DNA of 64,000 nt from Bordetella parapertussis (lineage in GTDB: Bacteria > Pseudomonadota > Gammaproteobacteria > Burkholderiales > Burkholderiaceae_B), in NCBI GenBank assembly GCA_945895265.1, contig CAMDEF010000002.1, forward strand, positions 62,001 to 126,000, written 5' to 3'. Below the pieces are notes generated by a model. The model searched no databases, had not been told where the DNA came from, and worked only from the letters and a program-made list of their open reading frames with translations. The translations under genes were made by a program, and so were the position numbers. Of this stretch, positions 16,503-25,136 are shown one piece after another. The stretch's first letter is position 1, and every line of letters begins with the position of its first letter.

Positions 16503-18833
16503 ATGAGTTGGTCAGATGTCGTCCCGAATTTTGATACCTTGCCCCCTGCGATGCAAGTATGGATCAAAGACAATATGCAGTCTTTGGTGGCTGCGGCCAT
16601 GCAATCGGCTGAACAGATGAGCGCGTCGCAAAGCGATGCTGCCCATAATTATGGTGTTTCAGCAGCCGGCACTAGTTACCAGCTCACTGGCCAAAATCAC
16701 TTTTTAGCGGTGCAAGGTGGTTCGCAAGAGGTGGTTGGCCAAGAAAAGCAGCAGCTCTTGTCTGGTGGACTCACCACGCTAAATACCCAGCATGAATATA
16801 AACAAGTTGATGGAATTGCGACCAAAAGTATTGGCGGGAATTCGTATCTGCAAGTGCTTGGTGATGCGTTTCAAAAATTGTTAAGCAGCCATAACTCAGT
16901 TGAAAAAGATGAATTGACCATTATTGGTGGCACATCGACAAAAATCGTTTCGAAGTGGGAAAGTATTCAGATCGGTAGTGGTACTGCCGGTGGGGATGAG
17001 ATCGTGTCCCACGAAGAGGTGTATGGCTCTGAAAACAAACTGGTTTGGGGTAATGGCTGGGAGCGCATTACCGGTAATCGTTATGCTGCCGTGGGGAAGA
17101 ACGTCCAGCTGCCAGTGCCCGAGTCGTCGCTTCAGGAGGGAAAGACTCAAGCGCCTGTAAAGCCGCCAGAGCATTCAACTCAAAATAAAAATATCCAGGA
17201 TGGATTTAAGTTGGGATGGACGGCGATCTCTGGCTTGAACCCTACTCTTTTAGCGACGGACATCACAACCACGATTCTGGGTGCAACGCCGCCAACAGTG
17301 GATCCCGTGTCCAAGGAATTGATTGGTGGCGACAAAGAAGAATCGGTATATGGTAGCGAGACCGTGCTCATTACCGGGAATAGCAAAGAGACTGTTCTGG
17401 GGGGCACGAACCACTTCATCAGTGGCACTATGAGTGAGCTCAAGATGGGGATGTCAAGTGACACCTTGCTTGGGCTATCAATGGACACGGTAATCGGTAT
17501 GTCGATGCCGTTTGAAACGATTACCATGGGACAGGTGCTGCTGAGTTTAGATGCAACGGTATTCGACGGCGAGTCGAGTAGTTTTCATCTGTCAATGAGT
17601 TCAATGAAGATTTTGACGACTGGTGCGGCGGCTGCAGCGGCCGATGCCTCGGCGGCCTCTAAGGCTGCCGACGCCACCAAAGATGCAAGAGCGTTTGAGA
17701 AGGCGGCTAAGGCGTCCCAAGATGCTATGGATAGTTCTGTGGCGCTTGAAAAGGCCACAGAGGCAAGCGAAAAGGCAGCTAAAGTCTCGAAGGCTCTCGA
17801 GGATGCATCGAAAGCGGCTGAGGCCGCTGCGAAGACTTCGAAGGAAGCTTCTGCAGCAGCGAAGCTTGCTTCAGACACTGCGAAGCTCAATATAGACGCG
17901 ACTGATGCAGAAAAAGCAGCCTTGGCTGCCAAACAAGTTGCCGCAGAGGCCACAGAGGCTTTGGATGCGACAAAGGCAACTACGGCACTCAAAGCATCTG
18001 AAGAGGCAACCAAGGCTCTCACAGCGGCCGAAGAATCAACAAAGCTTGCCAAAGCCGCTGACGATGCGGCCGAAGCAGCAAAACCGCTTGTCAAATACGC
18101 GGACAAATTGGAAATAATGGCCAAGACGGCGCGGAAGGGCGCAACGGAACTAGACGAGGTGAGCGCAAAAATGTTCTCTGACATGGCCGATGCTGCTATT
18201 GTCAAAGCTACTGATGCTTCTGAGAAGGCGGCCAAGCTATCAGTGGAAGCAGGCGAAGCGGCCAAAGCGTCTACTAAAGCCGCTGATGAGACTGTTAAGG
18301 CGGCCCATACGGCCGAAGAGGCCGCAGAAGCGAGCTCTAAGGCCTCAGAGGAGGCGTACAAAACAGAGCGTGAAGCTGCTGAGGCAGATAAGTTTGCGAA
18401 AGAGCTGGAAAAGACAATCTCGATTCCGGACAGTTTTCCTGGCGGTGCTAAGGCGTTTGACGCGCTGACAAAAGGTCCGCTTTCGTTGGTTGATAAGGGT
18501 TTAACTAAGTTAGGGTCTAAGTTAGGGCTTTCGGAAAACGTGACGAAAAACGTGATCGCGGGCCTTAAGGCGGCGAGCAAGATCGCCTTTAAAACAGCCA
18601 GCGTCGGGGTTGCTGCGCAGGCTGGTTTCTCAAGCAAAGACCCACCGGGTCAAGCCAACGACGGCAGCCAAGACGCCGACAAAGCGGCTGCAAATGCGCG
18701 GATCACGAAGCACGATGCTGAAGAAAAAACTGCCGAGGATGAGAATAAAAAAACACTGGATGATTTAAAAAAGGCTTCGGGCAGCAAAGACAGCGCTGGC
18801 AGTAAAGACAGCAAAGACGAAGGTAAATCGTGA
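16503..18833 (+). CDS. Needle-like beta-repeat protein with long Ala/Lys coiled coil (candidate detached VgrG needle or effector)
   Basis: The 776-residue protein has a mosaic layout. Residues 1-50 are helical. Residues 55-200 and 270-370 carry Gly- and Val-spaced repeats (GGSQEVVGQEKQQLLSGG, YGSETVLITGNSKETVLGG) like the trimeric gp5-type beta-helix of VgrG needles. Residues 374-640 are an uninterrupted Ala/Lys/Glu-rich heptad-like helix with almost no Gly or Pro. Residues 641-705 look amphipathic (FPGGAKAFDAL, SKLGLSENVTKNVIAGLKAA), and 706-776 form a charged low-complexity tail ending SKDSKDEGKS. There is no signal peptide. It starts 40 bases after vgrG and sits in the same operon. I infer it extends the spike and might act as an effector carrier. 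The beta-helix reading is by pattern only. An antisense frame of 350 codons over the coiled coil is a composition artefact. Confidence 0.85.
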   Translation: MSWSDVVPNFDTLPPAMQVWIKDNMQSLVAAAMQSAEQMSASQSDAAHNYGVSAAGTSYQLTGQNHFLAVQGGSQEVVGQEKQQLLSGGLTTLNTQHEYKQVDGIATKSIGGNSYLQVLGDAFQKLLSSHNSVEKDELTIIGGTSTKIVSKWESIQIGSGTAGGDEIVSHEEVYGSENKLVWGNGWERITGNRYAAVGKNVQLPVPESSLQEGKTQAPVKPPEHSTQNKNIQDGFKLGWTAISGLNPTLLATDITTTILGATPPTVDPVSKELIGGDKEESVYGSETVLITGNSKETVLGGTNHFISGTMSELKMGMSSDTLLGLSMDTVIGMSMPFETITMGQVLLSLDATVFDGESSSFHLSMSSMKILTTGAAAAAADASAASKAADATKDARAFEKAAKASQDAMDSSVALEKATEASEKAAKVSKALEDASKAAEAAAKTSKEASAAAKLASDTAKLNIDATDAEKAALAAKQVAAEATEALDATKATTALKASEEATKALTAAEESTKLAKAADDAAEAAKPLVKYADKLEIMAKTARKGATELDEVSAKMFSDMADAAIVKATDASEKAAKLSVEAGEAAKASTKAADETVKAAHTAEEAAEASSKASEEAYKTEREAAEADKFAKELEKTISIPDSFPGGAKAFDALTKGPLSLVDKGLTKLGSKLGLSENVTKNVIAGLKAASKIAFKTASVGVAAQAGFSSKDPPGQANDGSQDADKAAANARITKHDAEEKTAEDENKKTLDDLKKASGSKDSAGSKDSKDEGKS

Positions 18834-18873
18834 TTGAACTGACCGCGACTGATAAGCGAAGGAATACATATTT

Positions 18874-19101
18874 ATGACCTCTCCAACCGCGAGTGCCCCT
18901 TCGTTTTCTACGGCCGCTGCTGCGCCGCGACCAAAGTTTAGTGAACTGCCGCGCGAGCGACAGTTGTTGGCCAGTGCCGCCTTTGCGGACCATCTGCTGG
19001 CGACCCAAAGCATTGAGGCGACGGTCTCGCGCGATGAGTTAATTGCGAAGTGTCATGAGTTATTGTTGTTGCTGCCTGACGAGACGTTCGACCAACTCTA
19101 A
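18874..19101 (+). CDS. Small uncharacterised protein of the spike module (75 aa)
   Basis: A 75-residue protein with an Ala/Pro/Ser-rich disordered N-terminus (1-20) followed by a predicted all-helical region: FSELPRERQLLASAAFADHLLA, then VSRDELIAKCHELLLLL and an acidic end. The start is ATG at 18874 with AAGGAA upstream. It lies between the needle-like gene (40 bases) and the DUF2169 gene (29 bases) on the same strand. It has no signal peptide or membrane helix. It could be a chaperone or adaptor for one of its neighbours, or an immunity protein if the 776-residue protein is toxic. No family recognised. Confidence 0.65.
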   Translation: MTSPTASAPSFSTAAAAPRPKFSELPRERQLLASAAFADHLLATQSIEATVSRDELIAKCHELLLLLPDETFDQL

Positions 19102-19130
19102 TTATCTTTACGGATTCATCAATCTATTTT

Positions 19131-21851
19131 ATGTTGACGGTTAAGCCGCAGTCGCTCAGTTGTTTGTCCCGACCAGTTCCTGGGCCAGGAGGGTCGACAA
19201 CGCTCGTTGTGACGGTGATGGCCGGTTTCGACATGCAGGGTGTGCAGCCGCGACTATGCTCTGATCAAACGTTGTGGAAAGAACTGGCGGGTGTGCTTCC
19301 TGCAAAGACGGCCCCTGATCTGGGTTTTGCTAAGCCTCGCGCTGAGTGGCTTGCCTTTGGCCGAGTCTACCCTGCCGCGCTCAATGCTGTTTCGGCGCAG
19401 GCGAGAGTATTAGTCCAGCGTCAGCAGCAAACTCTTTTTGATAAGCGCTTGCATGTCAGTGGTGCGCGTCGCTGGTTAAGTCGCGCGGGCTTTGCCTGGC
19501 CAAGTGAGCCCGAGCCGCTGGCTGGGCCGGTACGACTTGACTGGGCATCCGCCTATGGCGGTGCCGGGCACGGTTTGAATCCAGCGGGGCAGGGGCGCTA
19601 TCGCGATCAATGGGTGGGTCAGCCACTTCCGCAAATCGAATACGCCGATGCGCTAGTTGGCTCTCCTGATGATGCGCCGAATCCCGCAGGCTTTGGTCCG
19701 ATTCCACTTGACGCTCCAGGTCGCTTCAAGCCTTTTGGCACATATGATGCGCAGTGGAAAAAAGACGATTATCCCGCGTTACCTAAAGATAGCTCACCCG
19801 ACGCCTTGATGGTGGCCTCGCGGGATCAGCAGTTTGAAGGCTTGTTTCTGCCCGGTGACATGTTTACCTGTGAAGGGATGACGGCGGATGGACAGGGACG
19901 GCGATGGGTATTGCCAGATTGGCAAGCGCGATGTTTTATTCGGCGTTCCATTGACGGAAACGAGCTTCAACCTGTGGCCATGAGGCTGGACACCGTGTTA
20001 ATGATCCCACATGCCGGAGTGCTAGGATTAATGTGGCGAGGCCAGATAGCAATCGCCGAGACTGACGCGCACGATGTTAAGTTGCTTTACGCCGCGCTTG
20101 AAGACGCTTCGTACCCTAAGCCCTTGACCCACTACGTGGATCATTTAGCGTTGCTCAGCGGTTCGCAACAAGATGCCGCCTTGGTGATGCTTGACGAAAG
20201 TCCGCTTTTGCCAGCAGGGCAGTATGGTTCGATTTTGCCGGCTATCCCGCCAGCGGCCAAGGCGCGCATGCTAGGTGCACAGCGCGCCGTGCAAGCTGCT
20301 AAGTCACAAGCCAAACAAGAAGCCTCGCGCGGGTTTGAGCCGGTAGCTACGCCCGAGCCCTCGATGAACTCGGGTGATGAGGCGACGCAAATTGCAGAGC
20401 AGTTGGTCGCTGAGCTCGGAGCGACGAATCCGGATTCTAAAAAACTGGCGTTACTCGTGAAGCGCGCACGCGAATTAGGGCTTGAAGCGCGTCAGGCCTC
20501 TATTAAAAAAATTGAAGACATGTCGGCTCTACACGGCGTGGATATTAAGGCTAAAGCTGCAGATAAATTGAAGGACCTGACGGCAGGCCCTCCCTCTCGC
20601 CACACGCCTGCCTTGCGCAAGGCAATACAGGAAGGTCTTAGGCAAGGCGCGATTGACGAGACCAGGGCGTCTCGGCTTGAGGAAAATTTACAAAAGACCG
20701 TTGCCGCGGCCGAGGTGCGTTACCGGCAGTCTGCGCATTGGATGCCCGAACCTGCGGCGCTTGCGGATCCGAAACAAATGGGTGAAAAAATTGCTGCACT
20801 TGCACGACAAGGGGCTCTCGCACACCTCGCTCCTGGAAGCGATTGGGTAGGTGCTGATTTATCTGGTATGCATTTGGACGGTGTCGATTTTTCGTTTGCA
20901 TTCTTAGATGGGGCTAACTTTGCCGGCGCGTCGCTAATCGGCGCAAAGCTGAATCGGGCCACGTTGGCGCGTGCAAATTTTGCAGACGCGAATCTGACCG
21001 GGGCCGACTTAAGTGGCGCGAATCTGGGACGCGCGAATTTGTCGGGTGCGAGGTTGGATCATGCGGTGTTATCAAGAGCAGTACTCGATTATGCCTTGTT
21101 GGATGGTGCTTCGTTTAGGCACGCCCAGTTGCCACAGGCGACACTGATTGGCGTCAATATTGGTGTCGCTGATTTTTCGGAGGCTAATTTAAATGAGTGC
21201 AAACTACTAGGCTTGAAACTTGATTCTGAAAAAGATCCTGCAGCCTTACTGAAGGGGCCTGTGCCTGACCTCGCCGCGATATTAGATCCGATTGATTTGA
21301 GTGGGATGAACGCGACTGGGGCGACGTTTCACAAGGCTGCACTGTTAGGCTGCAAAGCAGAGTCTGCCAAATTTTCGAGGGCTGATTTTTTAAACGCTAC
21401 CCTTGCGCACTGTGCTTTGCCAGGGTCTGACTTTACGCAGGCTAACTTTTCTTCTACGAGCATTGTGCTTGGCTCGAGCCTAGCGCGCTCGAATTTTCAG
21501 CAAGCCAATATGCATGCATGCTTTTTGCGTGAAGTCGACCTTCAAAGTTCTGACTTTCGAGGAGCGAATCTGGCGAAAAGCTATTTTGGCCTGGCGGCTA
21601 TGACAAACGTCAACGCCGTGGGCGTTAAAGCCGCAGGTGCGCGTTTCGAGCGTACTGATTTGCGGCAGGCAACGTTCGCTTCTGCGCAACTGACAGGTGC
21701 TTTATTTATGGGTGCTCAACTTGCAGGTGTCAGCTTCGAAGATGCGCGACTGACCTTGGCCGATTTCACCAAAGCAGAATGTGACGGTCGAACGAGTTTT
21801 TTTAATGCAAAAACGAACCAGGCAAAAATGCCTCGTTCGGCTTCTGATTAG
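19131..21851 (+). CDS. DUF2169 and pentapeptide-repeat fusion protein (T6SS accessory)
   Basis: This 906-residue protein starts with a DUF2169 domain (about 1-300), seen in the blocks GARRWL, WASAYGG, NPAGFGPI and FGTYDAQWKKDDYP and the GDMFTCEG-like part. A charged helical linker follows (380-560). Residues 576-906 are pentapeptide repeats (DLSGANLGRANLSGARLDHA and similar) with one interruption around 700-720. DUF2169 proteins are found with DUF4150 PAAR-like proteins in T6SS clusters and are thought to act as adaptors or chaperones for loading of PAAR-like effectors. No toxin domain is seen. The gene ends 14 bases before the DUF4150 gene. Domain assignment is from memory of the family pattern; the chaperone role is inference. 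Confidence 0.9.
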   Translation: MLTVKPQSLSCLSRPVPGPGGSTTLVVTVMAGFDMQGVQPRLCSDQTLWKELAGVLPAKTAPDLGFAKPRAEWLAFGRVYPAALNAVSAQARVLVQRQQQTLFDKRLHVSGARRWLSRAGFAWPSEPEPLAGPVRLDWASAYGGAGHGLNPAGQGRYRDQWVGQPLPQIEYADALVGSPDDAPNPAGFGPIPLDAPGRFKPFGTYDAQWKKDDYPALPKDSSPDALMVASRDQQFEGLFLPGDMFTCEGMTADGQGRRWVLPDWQARCFIRRSIDGNELQPVAMRLDTVLMIPHAGVLGLMWRGQIAIAETDAHDVKLLYAALEDASYPKPLTHYVDHLALLSGSQQDAALVMLDESPLLPAGQYGSILPAIPPAAKARMLGAQRAVQAAKSQAKQEASRGFEPVATPEPSMNSGDEATQIAEQLVAELGATNPDSKKLALLVKRARELGLEARQASIKKIEDMSALHGVDIKAKAADKLKDLTAGPPSRHTPALRKAIQEGLRQGAIDETRASRLEENLQKTVAAAEVRYRQSAHWMPEPAALADPKQMGEKIAALARQGALAHLAPGSDWVGADLSGMHLDGVDFSFAFLDGANFAGASLIGAKLNRATLARANFADANLTGADLSGANLGRANLSGARLDHAVLSRAVLDYALLDGASFRHAQLPQATLIGVNIGVADFSEANLNECKLLGLKLDSEKDPAALLKGPVPDLAAILDPIDLSGMNATGATFHKAALLGCKAESAKFSRADFLNATLAHCALPGSDFTQANFSSTSIVLGSSLARSNFQQANMHACFLREVDLQSSDFRGANLAKSYFGLAAMTNVNAVGVKAAGARFERTDLRQATFASAQLTGALFMGAQLAGVSFEDARLTLADFTKAECDGRTSFFNAKTNQAKMPRSASD

Positions 21852-21865
21852 GGCGGCGATAAGCG

Positions 21866-22237
21866 ATGTTTGCGAATAATATGATGGTGATGAATATGGG
21901 TTTTCCAGACGTGTGTCTCGAAGGTCCAATCCCCGTTCCTTTCCCTAATATTTCTGAAACTGAAGAGGCGCTTCCGTCCGCACCGAACATATTGATTGAG
22001 TTCACGCCTGCCCAGACGCTGCTTTCATGGGTGGTCATGTCAGAGGGGGACGTGGGCCTAGGCGTGGCGAGCGGGATGTGCATGGGGCCGACGATTCCAT
22101 TGGTTGGGTCGTTTACCGTGTTGGCCGAAGCGATGCCAATGACGCGAATGACGAGTATGAATTTACAGAACTTATCGAACTGTCCCGGCCTGTCTTTAGT
22201 GCCCGGGCAGTTCACTGTGTTGTGTCTTGCGCCTTAG
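21866..22237 (+). CDS. DUF4150 PAAR-like spike-tip protein
   Basis: This 123-residue protein fits the DUF4150/PAAR-like pattern: MNMGFPDVCLEGPIPVPFPN (the PDVC..P.PVP.P motif of the family), the GDVGLGVASG and CMGPTIPLVGS turns and the C-terminal CPGLSLVPGQFTVLCLAP. Such proteins sharpen the VgrG tip and often carry a toxin at the C-terminus, but here the protein ends at the domain, so it would be a bare tip. It sits between DUF2169 and tssK, with AGGGCGG before the ATG. Confidence 0.88.
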   Translation: MFANNMMVMNMGFPDVCLEGPIPVPFPNISETEEALPSAPNILIEFTPAQTLLSWVVMSEGDVGLGVASGMCMGPTIPLVGSFTVLAEAMPMTRMTSMNLQNLSNCPGLSLVPGQFTVLCLAP

Positions 22238-22272
22238 CGCGTATGCGGTTTCAATTATGAGCGTATTGATCT

Positions 22273-23598
22273 ATGAACTTTTCTAAGCCCATCTATTGGC
22301 GGCAAGGTATTTTTCTGCAGCCGCAGCATTTCCAGTATGGCGATGCCTATCACGATGAGGCTCGTACCCGCCTGTTTGACTTTACGCATTTGAAAGGTGG
22401 CGGTGTGGTTGCCCTGAAGTTTTCGCCTGACCGGCTGCAATCTGGTTTTTTAGCCTGCGGTGAGCTGCAAGCGCTAATGCCAGATGGCCAATGGGTGGAT
22501 ATCCGCCTGAACGCGCGTCTTCCTGATCGCGACATCCGAACGCTCAAGGCTGCAGATGGCACGTATAAAGTGGCAGTGGGTTTGCCGCAAATGAATCCCG
22601 GTACGCCAGCCGTCGCCACGCAAGGGCTCGACGGTCGTTTCGAGACCGTAGGTTACAGCGAAGATTTGCCTGATTTGTTCGACGATACGCCTGACCTCGA
22701 GGTTGACCGGCTGTGGATGAAGTTGCGTTTTTTGGTAGGCGACGAAATCGAGGCGGCCCAAGAGATGACCGTCTTGCAAATCGCCCGGATCGTGGTCGAA
22801 GCGGGTTCAGTCAGTTTTGATGAAGCCTATGCGCCCCCCTGTTTTTTGTTGGATGAGCAGTCAACACTTGCGAAACGGATTCGCTTAATTATGGATGGCT
22901 TGCAGGCGCGCGCGACACGTCTAACTGATATGGCTCGTCCGTGGCGCATGGATGGTGAACCCGTTGATCCTGCCTGGCTGCGCGACCGCATGGTGCATGC
23001 TGAGGTCGGCCAGTGTCTCATTGAGCTTGAGCATCGAGTCCAAACGCGCGTGCCTCCCGAACGACTGTTTGAGGCCTTGCTGGTTTTGTGTCAACGGCTG
23101 TCTGCCTTGGGTGGGCTCAAAGGCCCAGATTTACCAAGCTGGGATCGAGACGATCCTTATCGGGCATTTGATCGAGTCGGGATTGTTGTTCAGGCGCTTC
23201 TTGAGCAGTTGCACAGTGGTCCGGATAGCGTCGCGCTATTCAAGGCAAGGGAGGGTTGGCTAGAGGCGCAGGTACCATCGGCAGCTCGCGTTGGCGAGCA
23301 TTCGGTCTATTTGGTGTTGCAGCAGGTGTCTGAAACTCAGTTGCTACAAGCCTCGCCTGCCAAGCTCGCGTCGTTGGCGCGCATTGAGACGGTGGTGAGC
23401 CGTGCTTTACCAGGAGCGCCGCTTGAGCGCCTTGAGCGAGTGCCGTACGGTTTGAGCGAGTCTACGCAAGCTGGTGTTTGGCGGATTGATACTAGTGACC
23501 CTCTCTGGAAAGAAGCCAACGCGAGCGGTACGATTTGCCTGCATTGGCTGGGCTTGCCTAAGTCGAGTCGTGCGCTGTTAGTTTATTATCGGGCTTAG
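22273..23598 (+). CDS. tssK: Type VI secretion baseplate subunit TssK
   Basis: TssK (ImpJ/VasE) trimers connect the baseplate wedges to the membrane complex. The 441-residue protein starts with the family signature MNFSKPIYWRQGIFLQPQHFQ and continues with the shoulder domain, a central helical bundle (RDRMVHAEVGQCLIEL, LLVLCQRLSALGG) and a C-terminal head domain (QVPSAARVGEHSVYLVL, GTICLHWLGLP). Length is normal. The site before the ATG is weak (GAGCG), which may mean coupling to upstream translation. It begins the second core block (tssK, J, L, M, A). Confidence 0.96.
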   Translation: MNFSKPIYWRQGIFLQPQHFQYGDAYHDEARTRLFDFTHLKGGGVVALKFSPDRLQSGFLACGELQALMPDGQWVDIRLNARLPDRDIRTLKAADGTYKVAVGLPQMNPGTPAVATQGLDGRFETVGYSEDLPDLFDDTPDLEVDRLWMKLRFLVGDEIEAAQEMTVLQIARIVVEAGSVSFDEAYAPPCFLLDEQSTLAKRIRLIMDGLQARATRLTDMARPWRMDGEPVDPAWLRDRMVHAEVGQCLIELEHRVQTRVPPERLFEALLVLCQRLSALGGLKGPDLPSWDRDDPYRAFDRVGIVVQALLEQLHSGPDSVALFKAREGWLEAQVPSAARVGEHSVYLVLQQVSETQLLQASPAKLASLARIETVVSRALPGAPLERLERVPYGLSESTQAGVWRIDTSDPLWKEANASGTICLHWLGLPKSSRALLVYYRA

Positions 23599-23657
23599 CT
23601 CTTACGATTGATAAGCTACCGAGTGCCGTACCTGCTTCATTATTTGAGGGTGTTGTG

Positions 23658-24362
23658 ATGCGTCAATTGATTGTGGCTGGTGGTTGTTCTGTCTTGCGGG
23701 TAGTTTTTTTGTCGCTAAGTGCGGTGCTTGTGGCTGGGGCACTGGCGGGCTGTTCTTCAGTCAACTCTATGCTTGGCGGCAACAGTTCAAAAGAGGCGCT
23801 TGCTGACGTTAAATACAGCGCAGATCCTCGCGGGTTGCGCATGGATATTCATGCAGGTAAAAATCTAAACTCAGTAAGCGGCACACCCCACGCACTCGCG
23901 TTGGCTGTCATCCAAGGCAACAACCCGAAGGCAATACTTAAGCTCTCGACAAACGCGGCTGAACTCGATCAGTTGCTGTCTGGGGTGCCCTCTACGGATC
24001 CCGCGATTTTATCGGTGGATCGTTTTGTGGTGCAGCCAGGCGCAATCGACTCAATCGTCTTAGCACGTCGTCAAGAGGCACAAGTTGTGTTGGTGTATGC
24101 CGGTTACTACAACTCGCCTGTTACGCAACGGGCCCGAATGCTCGAAGTCCCTATTTTTGTTAATCAATCAGGTGTTTTTGTGAAGACGCACTCGGCGGCT
24201 CCGGTGGCCATGAATGTGTCGCTAGTGCTCTCTGAGGTGATGATTGAAGAGTTCAGCTTGCTTGGACCAACGCCTTTTGTCTTTCCGAACCCAGACAACA
24301 ATATGCTCAAAGGCGGGCGCCCAACCGTTGATCCGACGGGCGATAAGGTGCTGCAATTATGA
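23658..24362 (+). CDS. tssJ: Type VI secretion outer-membrane lipoprotein TssJ
   Basis: TssJ (VasD/SciN) is a lipoprotein anchoring the membrane complex to the outer membrane. From ATG at 23658 (preferred over GTG at 23655 because GAGGG is 7 bases away), the protein has a long signal and a lipobox ending LAGC with Cys32. The +2 residue is Ser, consistent with outer-membrane sorting. The mature part has the transthyretin-like beta sandwich pattern (LALAVIQG, SIVLARRQEAQVVLVYAGYY). About 234 residues, somewhat longer than a minimal TssJ. Its stop overlaps the start of tssL by 4 bases (ATGA). Confidence 0.93.
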   Translation: MRQLIVAGGCSVLRVVFLSLSAVLVAGALAGCSSVNSMLGGNSSKEALADVKYSADPRGLRMDIHAGKNLNSVSGTPHALALAVIQGNNPKAILKLSTNAAELDQLLSGVPSTDPAILSVDRFVVQPGAIDSIVLARRQEAQVVLVYAGYYNSPVTQRARMLEVPIFVNQSGVFVKTHSAAPVAMNVSLVLSEVMIEEFSLLGPTPFVFPNPDNNMLKGGRPTVDPTGDKVLQL

Positions 24363-25045
24363 CCACAAGTGAATTAGGGCTCTATCACCAACGCGTGCAA
24401 TTTTGTCAGCCCTACGTCGAGTTTATGACCCAAGTTGTTACGCTTCTTGGTACCCAAAGGCTCAGCCAAGGTGCCCTAAGCACGCAGTTGCGTCGACAAA
24501 TCGAGCGTGTCAAGACGTATAGCCTTGAGGCGCGTCAAGCCCCGGCCGCCGTGGATGAGGCGATCTTTGCGGTGTGCGCCTGGGCCGATGAGCAGATCAT
24601 GAATGCGCAGTGGGAGGGGGTCTCTGAGGGGTGGTCTCAAACGCTGCTGCAGATGGAGTACTTTCAAACCAACCTTGCAGGCGAACGTTTTTTTGAGCGC
24701 CTGGATAACTTGTCTGACGAGGCGTTGCCGGCTCAAAGCGTTTACGCGCTGTGCTTAGCCAATGGTTTTAAGGGGAAATACGTCTTTAACCTGTCGGTTC
24801 AAGAGCTAGATTTGCGGCGACAAGAGGCGATGAACAATGCCCTGATTGAAGTTGGGCTGATTCAGCCTGGGGCGCATACGTTTCCGAGCATCACAGAGCT
24901 GTCGACTCAACGCGCAGAGCCGGTTCGCGACTGGCGCCGATACTTGCCAATTGGCCTGTCTTTACTTTTTCTGGTCTTATTGGCAATTATTCTTAATAGC
25001 CTGTTGCAACTAAACATCGCTTTGGTCCTGGCAAGATGGCTTTAG
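24359..25045 (+). CDS. tssL: Type VI secretion inner-membrane protein TssL (DotU)
   Basis: This 228-residue protein is of the DotU/TssL family. The cytoplasmic hook domain (residues 1-190) includes VDEAIFAVCAWADEQIM and FFERLDNL. It ends with a single membrane helix (LPIGLSLLFLVLLAIILNSL) near the C-terminus and no periplasmic peptidoglycan-binding extension. That absence matters because in other systems such a domain on TssL or an associated TagL gives peptidoglycan anchoring; here a LysM is found on the first TssM instead. It overlaps tssJ by 4 bases. Confidence 0.95.
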   Translation: MTTSELGLYHQRVQFCQPYVEFMTQVVTLLGTQRLSQGALSTQLRRQIERVKTYSLEARQAPAAVDEAIFAVCAWADEQIMNAQWEGVSEGWSQTLLQMEYFQTNLAGERFFERLDNLSDEALPAQSVYALCLANGFKGKYVFNLSVQELDLRRQEAMNNALIEVGLIQPGAHTFPSITELSTQRAEPVRDWRRYLPIGLSLLFLVLLAIILNSLLQLNIALVLARWL

Positions 25046-25136
25046 CTAAAAATAAACAAAAAAATCATCTAGTTATAAACTTATTCTGATACAGTTTCTA
25101 GCATTGAGATAGCTGTCGCCGTATGCGCGCGCCCTG

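Noticed and set aside
17585..18637. Antisense open frame of 350 codons rich in Ala/Ser over the coiled-coil gene
   Set aside because: Ala/Lys/Glu-rich codons on the + strand leave the opposite strand free of stops. The frame has no ribosome-binding site, only repetitive sequence and no family features.
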